A stretch of 64,000 bases of DNA from VRUE01 sp963704505. Lineage in GTDB: Bacteria > Actinomycetota > Thermoleophilia > Solirubrobacterales > 70-9. Location of the stretch: NCBI GenBank assembly GCA_963704505.1, contig OY969912.1:744001-808000 (forward strand), given 5' to 3'. Under the pieces are notes generated by a model. That model saw only the letters and a program-made list of their open reading frames with translations, was not told the origin of the DNA and did no database searches. A program made the translations under genes and the position numbers. Positions 16,372 through 24,232 of the stretch are shown here, in pieces; positions within the stretch are counted from its first letter, which is position 1; the number at the start of each line of letters is the position of its first letter.

Positions 16372-16638
16372 CTGGTCAACCTAGCCAGACGAAGACTTCG
16401 AGAGACCCGGGGATCGCAGGACCCTGGGCGATCGAGAGCTCGCCGGTGGGCATCGAAGGAGCCCGCCGGGTAGCTCAGCCGAAGATCGAGTGAGCGCGTG
16501 GGAACCGGCGCCGCGGCCGCCAACCGCGATCAGGCCCATGCGCTCAAGCCCTCTCCCGGAACGGGCTCATCACCGGGCGACTCAGGTCCTCAATCGGGTG
16601 GGTAAGCACCGTGGCGGGACGGCTATATCTTCCCGCTT

Positions 16639-17832
16639 GTGCTGGATCGAGATTTCCTGGCATCCGCGGCATATGGCCGGGTCACCGAGATTGTCCATTT
16701 CATAACGCTGTACGCCGACGGTGATGAGGGGAAGAGGTTCGGCCCGGCGCGGCTAAGCGAGCTGGGCCTCGCCGTCGGGAATCTGCTCGACGCGCATGGG
16801 GTGCCATCCGCGATCGAGGACCCGAGCGATGAAGAGCTAGCGGAAGGCCTGGTGGCGCCGGCAGATATATGGATCATCGAGGAGACCCGCAATGGTCATT
16901 TCCAGGCGCAGCTACGGCTCGCGCGATCCGACGGCCGCGTTGATCTCCGATTTTCCGATGGGAGCGTCGTGGTGCTGAGCTCCCTGGCGCATGAGACAAA
17001 TGGTCACGCTAACTCGATCCTGTGCCCCGGCGCGTCCTTCCTCGGGGAGAGCGGAGCGAGCTACGTGACGGGGCGCATGATCGGGACCGGAGGTACCGCG
17101 CACGTCTATCAGGCGCGAAATCAACGCGGCATGACCTTCGCGGCTAAGTGCTTGGCATCGGATCGCTTTGATCTCGCCGACCTTCAAGGACGCTTCGAAA
17201 GAGAGATCGAGCATCTACGACAGGTTCAGCACGACAACGTCATCGGCTATGTGGATCAGGCCTATTGGGGGGAGCATCTGATCCTCGTGATGGCGTTGGC
17301 CGGCGAGACGATGGCAAATCGGCTGGTCAAGCAGGAGCCGGATCTCGGCACCGCGCTGAGGTGGCTAACTGAAATTTTGGCGGGTGTCTCCCATTTGCAT
17401 AGCCACCATCTGGTTCACCGCGACCTCACCCCGAAGAACATCATGTTCGGGGACGACGGGGCCATCAAGATCTCGGACTTCGGCACGGTCAGGAGTGAAG
17501 AGGACCTGGATCTCACCAGCGAGGCTGCCAACGCGCGGCTTGGCTCGCTTATCTACATCTCCGACCAGCAGCGCCAGAACCCACACGACGTCCAGCCCTC
17601 CGACGACGTGTTCTCGATCGGGCAAATCGCCTATCGCCTGCTGAGCGGATGCTCCCCGCAGGGGAACCCGCCGCCCCTTGCTTCCTTTCTTGAGATCCCT
17701 GACCAGATCGCGAGAGTCGTTGAGCGCATGCGCTCTTATCAGCGGAGGGATCGCTTCGAGGACGCTTCGGTCGCACTTGGCGCGCTCAGCCAGGCATGTG
17801 AGGGGTTGCCGATTTCCCCCGGCTCTTCGTAG
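16639..17832 (+). CDS. Ser/Thr protein kinase with extra N-terminal domain
   Basis: This 397-residue protein starts at GTG. Residues 1-140 form an alpha/beta domain with no recognised motif. Residues about 143-385 are a Hanks-type kinase with all key residues: Gly loop MIGTGGTAHVY (147-157), FAAK Lys170, Glu189, HRDLTPKN (260-267) and DFG (280-282). There is no transmembrane helix or PASTA repeat, so it is cytosolic. The activation segment is followed by SDDVFSIGQIAYRLLSG. Cytosolic kinases of this type occur in defence islands, where phosphorylation triggers growth arrest. It is the last gene before the tRNA-derived boundary. Its N-terminal domain is the likely input module. Confidence 0.85.
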   Translation: MLDRDFLASAAYGRVTEIVHFITLYADGDEGKRFGPARLSELGLAVGNLLDAHGVPSAIEDPSDEELAEGLVAPADIWIIEETRNGHFQAQLRLARSDGRVDLRFSDGSVVVLSSLAHETNGHANSILCPGASFLGESGASYVTGRMIGTGGTAHVYQARNQRGMTFAAKCLASDRFDLADLQGRFEREIEHLRQVQHDNVIGYVDQAYWGEHLILVMALAGETMANRLVKQEPDLGTALRWLTEILAGVSHLHSHHLVHRDLTPKNIMFGDDGAIKISDFGTVRSEEDLDLTSEAANARLGSLIYISDQQRQNPHDVQPSDDVFSIGQIAYRLLSGCSPQGNPPPLASFLEIPDQIARVVERMRSYQRRDRFEDASVALGALSQACEGLPISPGSS

Positions 17833-17851
17833 AACTCCTTCAAGCCACGGA

Positions 17852-17871
17852 GAAAACCTTCAGCGGTTTTC
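17852..17871 (+). terminator. Probable terminator after kinase gene
   Basis: GAAAACC and GGTTTTC form a 7-bp stem around TTCAGC, 19 bases after the kinase stop, with TTTT in the 3' arm. It is a plausible factor-independent terminator in a locally AT-richer stretch. Confidence 0.45.
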
Positions 17872-17907
17872 ACGAGAGAGCGATTAACCAGCGGGACCGG
17901 CCCTCAG

Positions 17908-17928
17908 GCACTTCTTGCCGAAAGTGCC
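17908..17928. repeat. Short inverted repeat near island edge
   Basis: GGCACTT (17908-17914) and AAGTGCC (17922-17928) pair around a 7-base loop. It lies in the 216-bp non-coding, AT-richer strip between the kinase and the tRNA fragment. It may be an arm-type site for a recombination protein or simply a second terminator hairpin. Confidence 0.3.
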
Positions 17929-18048
17929 AGAAACGACGACGAATCGACTCATATCGGCGCGTATTTCTTGGATAACCGCTCTATAAGTCGACTAGATATC
18001 CCTGCAAACCGGGGTATTTCATACGATCGATAAAGGATATTTTTTCAA

Positions 18049-18090
18049 CTGTCACGCCGGAGGTCGCGGGTTCGAGTCCCGTCGCTCCCG
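18049..18090 (+). other. tRNA-Asp(GTC) 3' fragment: attachment site at island edge
   Basis: The sequence starts exactly at a tRNA anticodon loop CTGTCAC (anticodon GTC, Asp). It continues with the anticodon 3' stem GCCGG, variable bases AGGTC, T-arm GCGGG-TTCGAGT-CCCGT, acceptor strand CGCTCCC and discriminator G. No 5' half is present; the sequence upstream is AT-rich and unrelated. A 3'-half copy starting at the anticodon loop is the classical core of tyrosine-integrase attachment sites. Everything to the left looks acquired and everything to the right looks chromosomal, so this should be the distal attachment repeat, with the intact tRNA-Asp at the other end of the element beyond the left edge. 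Confidence 0.8.
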
Positions 18091-18127
18091 TTATCGACGA
18101 TCGTCCAAGCGCCCCGCGTGAGGACGC

Positions 18128-18808
18128 TCAGAACGGCAGGTCGTCCTCGAAAGAGGAGACCGCGTAGTCGGCACCGGCCTCCTCGAGCTGCTCGGCGCTG
18201 AACTTGTAGGCGCCGACGCCGAGGCACTCGATGCCCGCGGCGTGGGCACCCTTGACGTCGAGCGGCGTGTCGCCGACGCCGATCGCCTGGTCCGGGGGAA
18301 CCTCGTCGCCGAAGACCAGTGCCGCGCGCTTCAGCGCGATGCGGGTCACCTCGCCGCGGTCGTTCGAGTCCGAGCCGTAGCCGCCGAAGGAGAAGAAGCG
18401 ATTCAGCTTTGCCCGGTGGAGCTTGATGTGGGCGGCGGCTTCGGTGTTGCCGGTCACCAGGCCGACCAGGTAGCCCTCATCGATCAGCCGTGGCAGCAGC
18501 TCCTCGACCCCGGCCAAGACGCGGTAGCCGTCGGACTCCTCGACGGTCTGGTGGAGGTAGTGCAGGCGCCGCTCCATCAGCCGCGTGAACTCCTTGCGCT
18601 CGGGCTTGCGGTCCAGCACCGATTCGAAGGTCTTGCGCCCGACCTCCGGGTCGGTCATCCCCGCGTCGGTGAACTCGCCGATGTCGGCGGGGATGTCGTA
18701 GAGCTCTTCGAAGGCGAGTCGCCACGACGAGGCCCCGGCGCCGCCGGTGGTGATCAGCGTGCCGTCGATGTCGAAGAGGATTGCCAGCCGGTCTTTCGTC
18801 ATCGCCAT
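18128..18808 (-). CDS. HAD hydrolase, phosphoglycolate phosphatase-like
   Basis: This 226-residue HAD phosphatase carries motif I ILFDIDGTLITTGG, a helical cap, motif II GLVTGNTE and motif IV AIGVGDTPLDVKGAHAAG. The arrangement is that of the Gph-like subfamily, which hydrolyses small phosphoesters such as 2-phosphoglycolate. It is the first chromosomal gene right of the tRNA fragment and is divergent, with about 20 bp between starts, from the glucose dehydrogenase gene. The exact substrate is unknown. Confidence 0.85.
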   Translation of the reverse strand: MAMTKDRLAILFDIDGTLITTGGAGASSWRLAFEELYDIPADIGEFTDAGMTDPEVGRKTFESVLDRKPERKEFTRLMERRLHYLHQTVEESDGYRVLAGVEELLPRLIDEGYLVGLVTGNTEAAAHIKLHRAKLNRFFSFGGYGSDSNDRGEVTRIALKRAALVFGDEVPPDQAIGVGDTPLDVKGAHAAGIECLGVGAYKFSAEQLEEAGADYAVSSFEDDLPF

Positions 18809-18828
18809 GGCGAGGATAGCCTGGACCG

Positions 18829-19890
18829 ATGCGAGCGCTGACCGTCATTCCCGAGCACCCCGGCTCGGCCGCGGTCACCGACGTCGACGAGCCCGGCCCC
18901 GAGCAGGGAGACGTGCTGGTCGAAGGGCTCGCGATCGGCGTCTGCGGGACCGACCGGGAGATCATCGCCGGCGAGTACGGGAAAGCGCCCGCCGGGCACG
19001 AGCGGTTGGTGCTCGGGCACGAGTCACTCGGAGTCGTCCAGGAGCCGTCTCCCGACGGCCGCTTCCTGGCGGGCGACCTCGTCGTCGGGATCGTGCGCCG
19101 ACCCGATCCGGTTCCCTGCGATGCCTGCGCCCGCGGCGAATTCGACATGTGCCGCAATGGTCTCTTCAAAGAGCGCGGCATCAACCAGCTCGACGGCTAC
19201 GGCTCACAGCGCTGGCGGGTGGAGAGCGACTACTGCGTCAAGCTCGACCCGGGGCTGCGTTCGGTGGGGATGCTGATGGAGCCGACGACCGTCGTCGCCA
19301 AGGCCGTCGAGCAGATCCAGCGGGTCGGCGATGCGATGCGCTTTCAACCGCGCCGAATGTTGGTCACCGGCGCCGGGCCGATCGGCCTGCTCGGCGCGAT
19401 GCTTGGCGTGCAGCGAGGCCTCGAGGTCCACGTTCTCGATCAGGTCACCGACGGGCCCAAGCCCCAACTCGTCGAGGACCTCGGCGCGACCTACCACTCG
19501 GGTGACATCGCAAGCGCGATGGGGAAGTCGAAGGCCGACGCGATCCTCGAGGCGACCGGGGTCGGCAAGCTGGTCTTCGACGCGATGGACCAGCTCGCCC
19601 CCGGCGGGGTGGTCTGCCTGACCGGCATCTCGCCGGTCGGCGGCTCCCTCTCGGTGGAAGCCGGTTCGATCAACCGCGACCTGGTCCTTCAGAACAACGT
19701 CGTCCTCGGGTCGGTCAACGCCAACCACCGCCACTACCAAGCGGCCGCCGAGGCCCTGGCCGCCGCCGATCGATCCTGGCTGGAACGGCTGATCACCCGG
19801 AGGGTGCCGCTGGAGAGCTACGAGGAGGCGCTCGAAGCGCGGGCCGACGACGTCAAGGTCGTGCTCGAGATCGGCAGCGCCTCGAGCTGA
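18829..19890 (+). CDS. Zinc-dependent glucose 1-dehydrogenase (MDR family)
   Basis: This 353-residue medium-chain dehydrogenase has IGVCGTDREI (Cys39) and GHES (64-66) as catalytic zinc ligands, and CDAC...C (97, 100, 108) as the structural-zinc lobe. The Rossmann motif is VTGAGPIGLLGA. The CGTDREI opening and the overall layout match the glucose dehydrogenase branch (GlcDH), which oxidises glucose to gluconolactone with NAD(P)+. An aldose 1-epimerase gene follows tail to tail, consistent with sugar oxidation. Other polyols or sugars remain possible. Confidence 0.8.
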   Translation: MRALTVIPEHPGSAAVTDVDEPGPEQGDVLVEGLAIGVCGTDREIIAGEYGKAPAGHERLVLGHESLGVVQEPSPDGRFLAGDLVVGIVRRPDPVPCDACARGEFDMCRNGLFKERGINQLDGYGSQRWRVESDYCVKLDPGLRSVGMLMEPTTVVAKAVEQIQRVGDAMRFQPRRMLVTGAGPIGLLGAMLGVQRGLEVHVLDQVTDGPKPQLVEDLGATYHSGDIASAMGKSKADAILEATGVGKLVFDAMDQLAPGGVVCLTGISPVGGSLSVEAGSINRDLVLQNNVVLGSVNANHRHYQAAAEALAAADRSWLERLITRRVPLESYEEALEARADDVKVVLEIGSASS

Positions 19891-19917
19891 TCGGCGGCCG
19901 GACGGTCGGCTCGACCC

Positions 19918-20835
19918 TCAGGCCAGGCGTGCGCCCCACTGGCTCTTTGCGGTCTGGCCGGGCTCGAGGCGCAGGACGCCCTCCCCGCTCTGGAAGCCGT
20001 TGGGTGGGCAGGTCATCGGCTCGGAGCCGATCCCTCGACGACGACGCGGCTCACTCAGCGTGTCGCCGGTATAGAGCTCGACGATCGGATAGCTCTGGTC
20101 GACCCAGAGCTCGGCGCTGCCGGAGTCGGGAGATCGCAGACGCACCCAGGCTCGCCCGGCGTCGTCGCGGGCGAGGTCTGTGAAGGCGAAGTCGAGGCGC
20201 TGGTCCCCGAGCGTGCGCGCAGACCTGAAGTCGAAGTCGGTGCCGGCCGTCTCCTCGGTCCCGATCGGGAGCTGGCGCTCGCTGTCGGTCAGGATCCGCG
20301 TCGCCGCGTCCAGCTCGAGGGTGCACTCATCGATCAGGCCAGTGCCCGGCGAGAGGTATGGATGCTGGCCGGACGCGAAGGGGCAGGCGCGGTCGCCGGC
20401 GTTGGTCGCGACCGTGGTCACGTTCAGGCCCTCGTCGCCGAGCTCGTAGGCGACGCTGACCTCGAGGGTGAACGGATAGCCCTCGAGTGGGTGGATGGTG
20501 GTCGCCATCACGACCCGGTCCTGCTCCCGCTCCGCCGCCTGCCAATTTCGCCAGCGCAGGAAGCCGTGAATCGCGTTGCCCTTGGTCGGCTCGGTCAGGG
20601 CAACCTGATGGTCGGCACCGTCGAAGCTGTAGCGGCCGTCGGCAAGCCGGTTGGGCCAGGGGATCAGCGGTGCCCCGTGGGCCCCATCGCAGATCGCCTC
20701 GACCGGATACGGATCCAGCACGGCGCGGCCGTCGACCTCGTACTCACGGATGCCGCCACCGACCTCGACGATCGTCGCCCGCTGGTCGCCGTGGGAGATC
20801 TCGAACTGCTCGCCTGAGGGAAGGGTCTTGGTCAT
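19918..20835 (-). CDS. Aldose 1-epimerase
   Basis: This 305-residue beta-sandwich protein of the galactose mutarotase family has substrate-site elements AIHGFLRWRNW and SGQHPYLSPG, supplying the two His residues. A late acidic strand follows (PIVELYTGD), which includes the expected Glu. It interconverts alpha and beta anomers of free hexoses, feeding the adjacent glucose dehydrogenase. It is divergent from the MFS gene to the right. Confidence 0.85.
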   Translation of the reverse strand: MTKTLPSGEQFEISHGDQRATIVEVGGGIREYEVDGRAVLDPYPVEAICDGAHGAPLIPWPNRLADGRYSFDGADHQVALTEPTKGNAIHGFLRWRNWQAAEREQDRVVMATTIHPLEGYPFTLEVSVAYELGDEGLNVTTVATNAGDRACPFASGQHPYLSPGTGLIDECTLELDAATRILTDSERQLPIGTEETAGTDFDFRSARTLGDQRLDFAFTDLARDDAGRAWVRLRSPDSGSAELWVDQSYPIVELYTGDTLSEPRRRRGIGSEPMTCPPNGFQSGEGVLRLEPGQTAKSQWGARLA

Positions 20836-20913
20836 CGCCCGAGGCGAGAGCGTATCCGTGTCTCCCGGCGCTCAACCTGTCGGTTTCGGGGTAGGACCGC
20901 CACAGGTGAGTCG

Positions 20914-22119
20914 ATGATGCCCCGCCTCTACATCGTCGCCGGCGCGTTCTTCGCGATGTTGATGAGCGCGAACCTGGCGACCCCGCTGTACGCCGGCTAC
21001 AGCGAACGCTTCGGGTTCTCGACGGCGGTGCTCGCCCTGATCTTCGCGACCTATGCGATCGTCCTCATCCCCTCGTTGCTCGTCTTCGGGCAGCTCTCGG
21101 ATCGCTTCGGCCGCCGCCCCGTGATCGCGGCCGGCCTCGTCGCGGCGATGGCCGGCCTCGCCTGCTTCGCCCTTGCCGACTCGCTCCCCTGGCTCTTCGC
21201 CGCGCGGGCCTGGCTCGGCCTCGGCCAGGGAATGGTCAGCGGCGCCGCGACCGCGGCGCTGGTCGAGCTGTCTCCCGAGGGGGAGGGCAGGCACGCTGCC
21301 CTCCTCGCGACCCTCGCCCAGGCCGGCGGCTCGGCGAGCGGCCCGCTACTCGCCGGCTTCCTCGCCCACTGGGCCCCCGCGCCGCGGGTCCTGCCCTTCG
21401 TCCTCGGGCTCGTCGTCTGTGCCCTGCTGATCGGGCTCCTCGCCCTGGTCCCGGAGACGAGGGCCGACGGAAACACCGGGGGCTGGAGGATTCAGCGTCC
21501 GGGGGTCCCGGTCGAGATCCGGGCCGACTTCGCGCGCGTCGCGATCACCGCGGGCGCCGCCTGGGCGGTGGCGGCGAGCCTCTTCCTGGCGGTGATCCCG
21601 TCCTACGCGGCGTCGGTCCTCGAAACCTCCGATCTCGCGATCCTCGGGGCGGTGACCGCGACGATGCTCTTCGCCTCCTGCGGCGCTCAGCTCCTCGCCC
21701 GAAACGGCGCCCCACCGGCGATCGCGCAGGCCGGTGGCCTGACCCTCCTCGCCGCAGGCCTGCTCTCGCTGGTGCTGGCCACACCGCTAGCCGCGCCGGA
21801 GCTCCTCATCCTCGGCGCCCTCCTCGCCGGCTGCGGTCACGGTCTGGCGATCCTCGCCGCGCAGGACAACCTCACCCAGATCGCGCCCGAGGAGCAGCGG
21901 GCCGAGGTCAGCGCCGCCTTCTACGTCTGTATCTACGCCTCGGTTGCCCTGCCGGTGATCGGCGTCGGTGTTCTCGCCGCCACCGTCTCCCTCTACACGG
22001 CGGTAGCCGTCTTCTCAGCGGTCACCGGTACTACCGCCCTCGTCGTCGCCGCCTGGCACATGCGCCACCGCGAGGCGGACGCTGCGTTCGGGGCCCAGCC
22101 CCAGGCGAGGGCTCAATAG
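20914..22119 (+). CDS. MFS transporter
   Basis: This 401-residue integral membrane protein has about 12 hydrophobic helices. The MFS loop 2-3 motif is FGQLSDRFGRRPVIAAG, and a second glycine-rich helix contains LAQAGGSASGPLLAG. It probably exports a small molecule by proton antiport. Substrate cannot be told from sequence. It is separated from the aldose epimerase by a 78-bp divergent gap and followed within 8 bp by a VOC-family gene. Confidence 0.8.
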   Translation: MMPRLYIVAGAFFAMLMSANLATPLYAGYSERFGFSTAVLALIFATYAIVLIPSLLVFGQLSDRFGRRPVIAAGLVAAMAGLACFALADSLPWLFAARAWLGLGQGMVSGAATAALVELSPEGEGRHAALLATLAQAGGSASGPLLAGFLAHWAPAPRVLPFVLGLVVCALLIGLLALVPETRADGNTGGWRIQRPGVPVEIRADFARVAITAGAAWAVAASLFLAVIPSYAASVLETSDLAILGAVTATMLFASCGAQLLARNGAPPAIAQAGGLTLLAAGLLSLVLATPLAAPELLILGALLAGCGHGLAILAAQDNLTQIAPEEQRAEVSAAFYVCIYASVALPVIGVGVLAATVSLYTAVAVFSAVTGTTALVVAAWHMRHREADAAFGAQPQARAQ

Positions 22120-22127
22120 GGTGGCGC

Positions 22128-22496
22128 TTGGTGGATGGCGAGATCGAGAGGGTGCTCGGAATCGGTGGGTACTTCATGCGCGCCGCCGACCCGGCTGCAC
22201 TGGGGGCCTGGTACCGCGAGTGCCTGGGCCTTGACGCCGACGAGAACGGCCTCTGGTCTCAGGAAGAGGGGCCGACGGTGTTCGCGACGTTCGAGGCAGA
22301 GACCGACTACTTCGGGTCGCGTTCCCAGCAGGCGATGGTCAACTTCCGTGTCCGCGACCTGGACGCGATGCTCGCCCAGCTTCGCGCCAAGGGTGCGAAC
22401 GTGGCCGAGGAGACGCAGGACGTGGAGGGTGTCGGCCGGTTCGGCTGGGTCACCGACCCGGAGGGCAATCGGATCGAGCTGTGGCAACCCGCCTGA
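22128..22496 (+). CDS. VOC-family (glyoxalase-like) protein
   Basis: This 122-residue single-domain vicinal-oxygen-chelate protein contains LGIGGYFMRAADPAALGAWY, a YFGSRSQQAMVNFRV core and the terminal GWVTDPEGNRIELWQP with the metal-ligand Glu. Members include glyoxalases, dioxygenases and resistance proteins. Start is TTG 22128 or GTG 22131, just after the MFS stop, so co-expression with the transporter is likely. Function is not predictable further. Confidence 0.75.
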   Translation: MVDGEIERVLGIGGYFMRAADPAALGAWYRECLGLDADENGLWSQEEGPTVFATFEAETDYFGSRSQQAMVNFRVRDLDAMLAQLRAKGANVAEETQDVEGVGRFGWVTDPEGNRIELWQPA

Positions 22497-22530
22497 CCGA
22501 CCCGTCGGGTGTGTTGTTCAGTGAAATAGG

Positions 22531-23520
22531 ATGCCGCTCGTGCTGGCCGCTCGCCTGTACCTCGCCCTCGTCACCGCCCTCGTCTTCGGGCTGGTCGCCG
22601 CCGCCGGCGCGGATGCCGCGGTGCTCTTCGAACAGAGCGGCGAAATAGGCAGCTCCTCGAGTCCGTCGATCGAGTACTCGGCCGCTCCGGCCAAATCGAG
22701 TCAGACGGCGGATGACTTCACCATCCCTGCCAGCACCCAGTGGACGATCTCCTCGGTCCACGCCGTTGGGATCAACTACGGGGGCAGGGCGAGTCAGGAG
22801 GTGGCCGTCTACTTCTTCCCCGACGCCGGTGGGTTCCCCGCGACGGACCCGGTCTACACCGAAAAACTGACGATGTCGACCGAAGACCCCCACATGACGA
22901 TCCCGCTGGCGACCCCCGCTGTGCTCGGGCCCGGGAAGTTCTGGTTCTCCGTGCAGGTCCTCGCGACCGAAGAAACCTCGGACTCGACTTGGTACTGGTC
23001 CGACGCCAAATCCGACACAGGCTCGACCGCCGCCTATCGCAACGGTGCCGGCCCCTGCCACACCTGGGGCGGCCGCGCCGACTGCCAAGGGCTCGATGGC
23101 TCGGCGCCTGGCCAGCTGTTCTCCTTGTCGGGCAGCAGCGGCCCGGCCGGCGTCTTCGTCCCCCCAGGTGGAAGTGGCCCCGGCGGTGGCGACCCCGGCG
23201 GAAAAGCGGCCTTGCCCTCCAACGCATTCACGCTCGGCAAGCTGACGCTCAACCGTAAGAAGGGGATCGCGACCCTCGGTGTCACCGTCGCCGCGGCCGG
23301 GGCCCTGAGCGTTGGCGGCAAGAACGTCAAGTCCTCCACGGTTCGTGTCGCAGGCCCCGGCCAGGCGACCCTGACGATCAAGGCGAAGGGCAAGGCGAAG
23401 AAGAAGCTGTCGAAATCGGGCAAGACGAAGCTGAAGCTCGAAATCGCCTTCTCTCCGACGGGCGGGACCAGCGCCTCCCAGACCTTGAGCGCAACGCTCA
23501 AGGTGAAGACCCAGCACTAG
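22531..23520 (+). CDS. Secreted protein with Gly-rich linker and beta-rich C-terminus
   Basis: This 329-residue exported protein has a signal peptide (LALVTALVFGLVAAAGADA). A jellyroll-like region (about 30-200) follows with many Ser/Thr and aromatic strands, then a Gly/Pro linker (PPGGSGPGGGDPGGK). The basic beta-rich C-terminal module contains LTIKAKGKAKKKLSKSGKTK. C-terminal modules of this kind are widespread on secreted proteins of Solirubrobacterales-like actinobacteria, which supports the taxonomic guess. No enzyme motif is seen; an extracellular binding or structural role is likely. Confidence 0.7.
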   Translation: MPLVLAARLYLALVTALVFGLVAAAGADAAVLFEQSGEIGSSSSPSIEYSAAPAKSSQTADDFTIPASTQWTISSVHAVGINYGGRASQEVAVYFFPDAGGFPATDPVYTEKLTMSTEDPHMTIPLATPAVLGPGKFWFSVQVLATEETSDSTWYWSDAKSDTGSTAAYRNGAGPCHTWGGRADCQGLDGSAPGQLFSLSGSSGPAGVFVPPGGSGPGGGDPGGKAALPSNAFTLGKLTLNRKKGIATLGVTVAAAGALSVGGKNVKSSTVRVAGPGQATLTIKAKGKAKKKLSKSGKTKLKLEIAFSPTGGTSASQTLSATLKVKTQH

Positions 23521-23526
23521 TCCTTT

Positions 23527-24060
23527 TCAGCCGGCCGGGCGGTAGGTGAGGAGGACCACGCCCGAGTCGAATCGGTTCACGTCCTCGAGCACCATCCAGA
23601 TCGTTCCCCTGTCGCCGAGCACGTGGACGTTTCCGTCGCCCCAGACGAGCGGGTTGAGGTAGATCTCGAATTCGTCGATCAGACCCTGCTCGGCGAGGGT
23701 GTGCGCGAACTCCCCGCTGCCGTGCATGAACAGGTCACCCTCGACCTGGTCCTTCAGCTTCGGGATCGAGTCGCCGAGGTCGCCCTCCAGCAGGGTTCCG
23801 TTCCAATCGAGGTCGCCGGAGAGGCTGTTTGACCCGACGTACTTCGGCATCGCATTGACCATGTCCGCCCATTTGCCGGACTTGTCCGGCCAGTACCCCG
23901 CCAGCCCCTCGTACGTCTTGCGGCCGAGGACCATCCCGCCCGATTCCGCCTGACGCTCGAACGAGTGGACGCCGTGGTCACCGTCGGGCTGCACCCACTC
24001 GCCGACCGGGTCGATCACCCCGTCGAGTGTGGCCTGCGTCGTCGCGATCAGCTTTCCCAT
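23527..24060 (-). CDS. Dihydrofolate reductase / RibD C-terminal domain family protein
   Basis: This 177-residue protein opens GKLIATTQATLDGVID and contains GGMVLGRKTYEGLAGYW and LFMHGSGEFAHTL, the nucleotide-binding signatures of the RibD-C/DHFR-like fold. Such stand-alone proteins are NADPH-binding reductases of unknown substrate. A true folate role is unlikely because the DHFR active-site pattern is not conserved. It converges on the secreted-protein gene with only 6 bp between stops. Confidence 0.8.
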   Translation of the reverse strand: MGKLIATTQATLDGVIDPVGEWVQPDGDHGVHSFERQAESGGMVLGRKTYEGLAGYWPDKSGKWADMVNAMPKYVGSNSLSGDLDWNGTLLEGDLGDSIPKLKDQVEGDLFMHGSGEFAHTLAEQGLIDEFEIYLNPLVWGDGNVHVLGDRGTIWMVLEDVNRFDSGVVLLTYRPAG

Positions 24061-24232
24061 CTCGATCCTCCTTCGGTCGGGGAGTCGGCTCAGAGCCCTG
24101 TTTGCAGCCCCTACCCGTTTTCGCGGTGCACCTACTACCTTGGCCCGGTTGGGCCGAGGACGGCCGAATCGCCTCGGCGGGTCTCGACCGATCGACTAAG
24201 CTCGACCAATCGTCCGTCGTTCTCGTCTCGTC

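Noticed and set aside
16461..16490. GCCGGGTAGCTCAGC resembles the 5' end (box A) of a tRNA gene
   Set aside because: No anticodon stem or T-arm follows within 80 bases, so it is not a tRNA; probably chance or a very short remnant.
1..18090. CRISPR array or cas genes in the defence island
   Set aside because: No regularly spaced direct repeats and no Cas-like protein were seen.
18045..18227. Open frame on the minus strand ending in GTRTRDLRRDS
   Set aside because: This peptide is the well-known artefact of reading a tRNA 3' end backwards; it confirms the tRNA fragment, not a gene.
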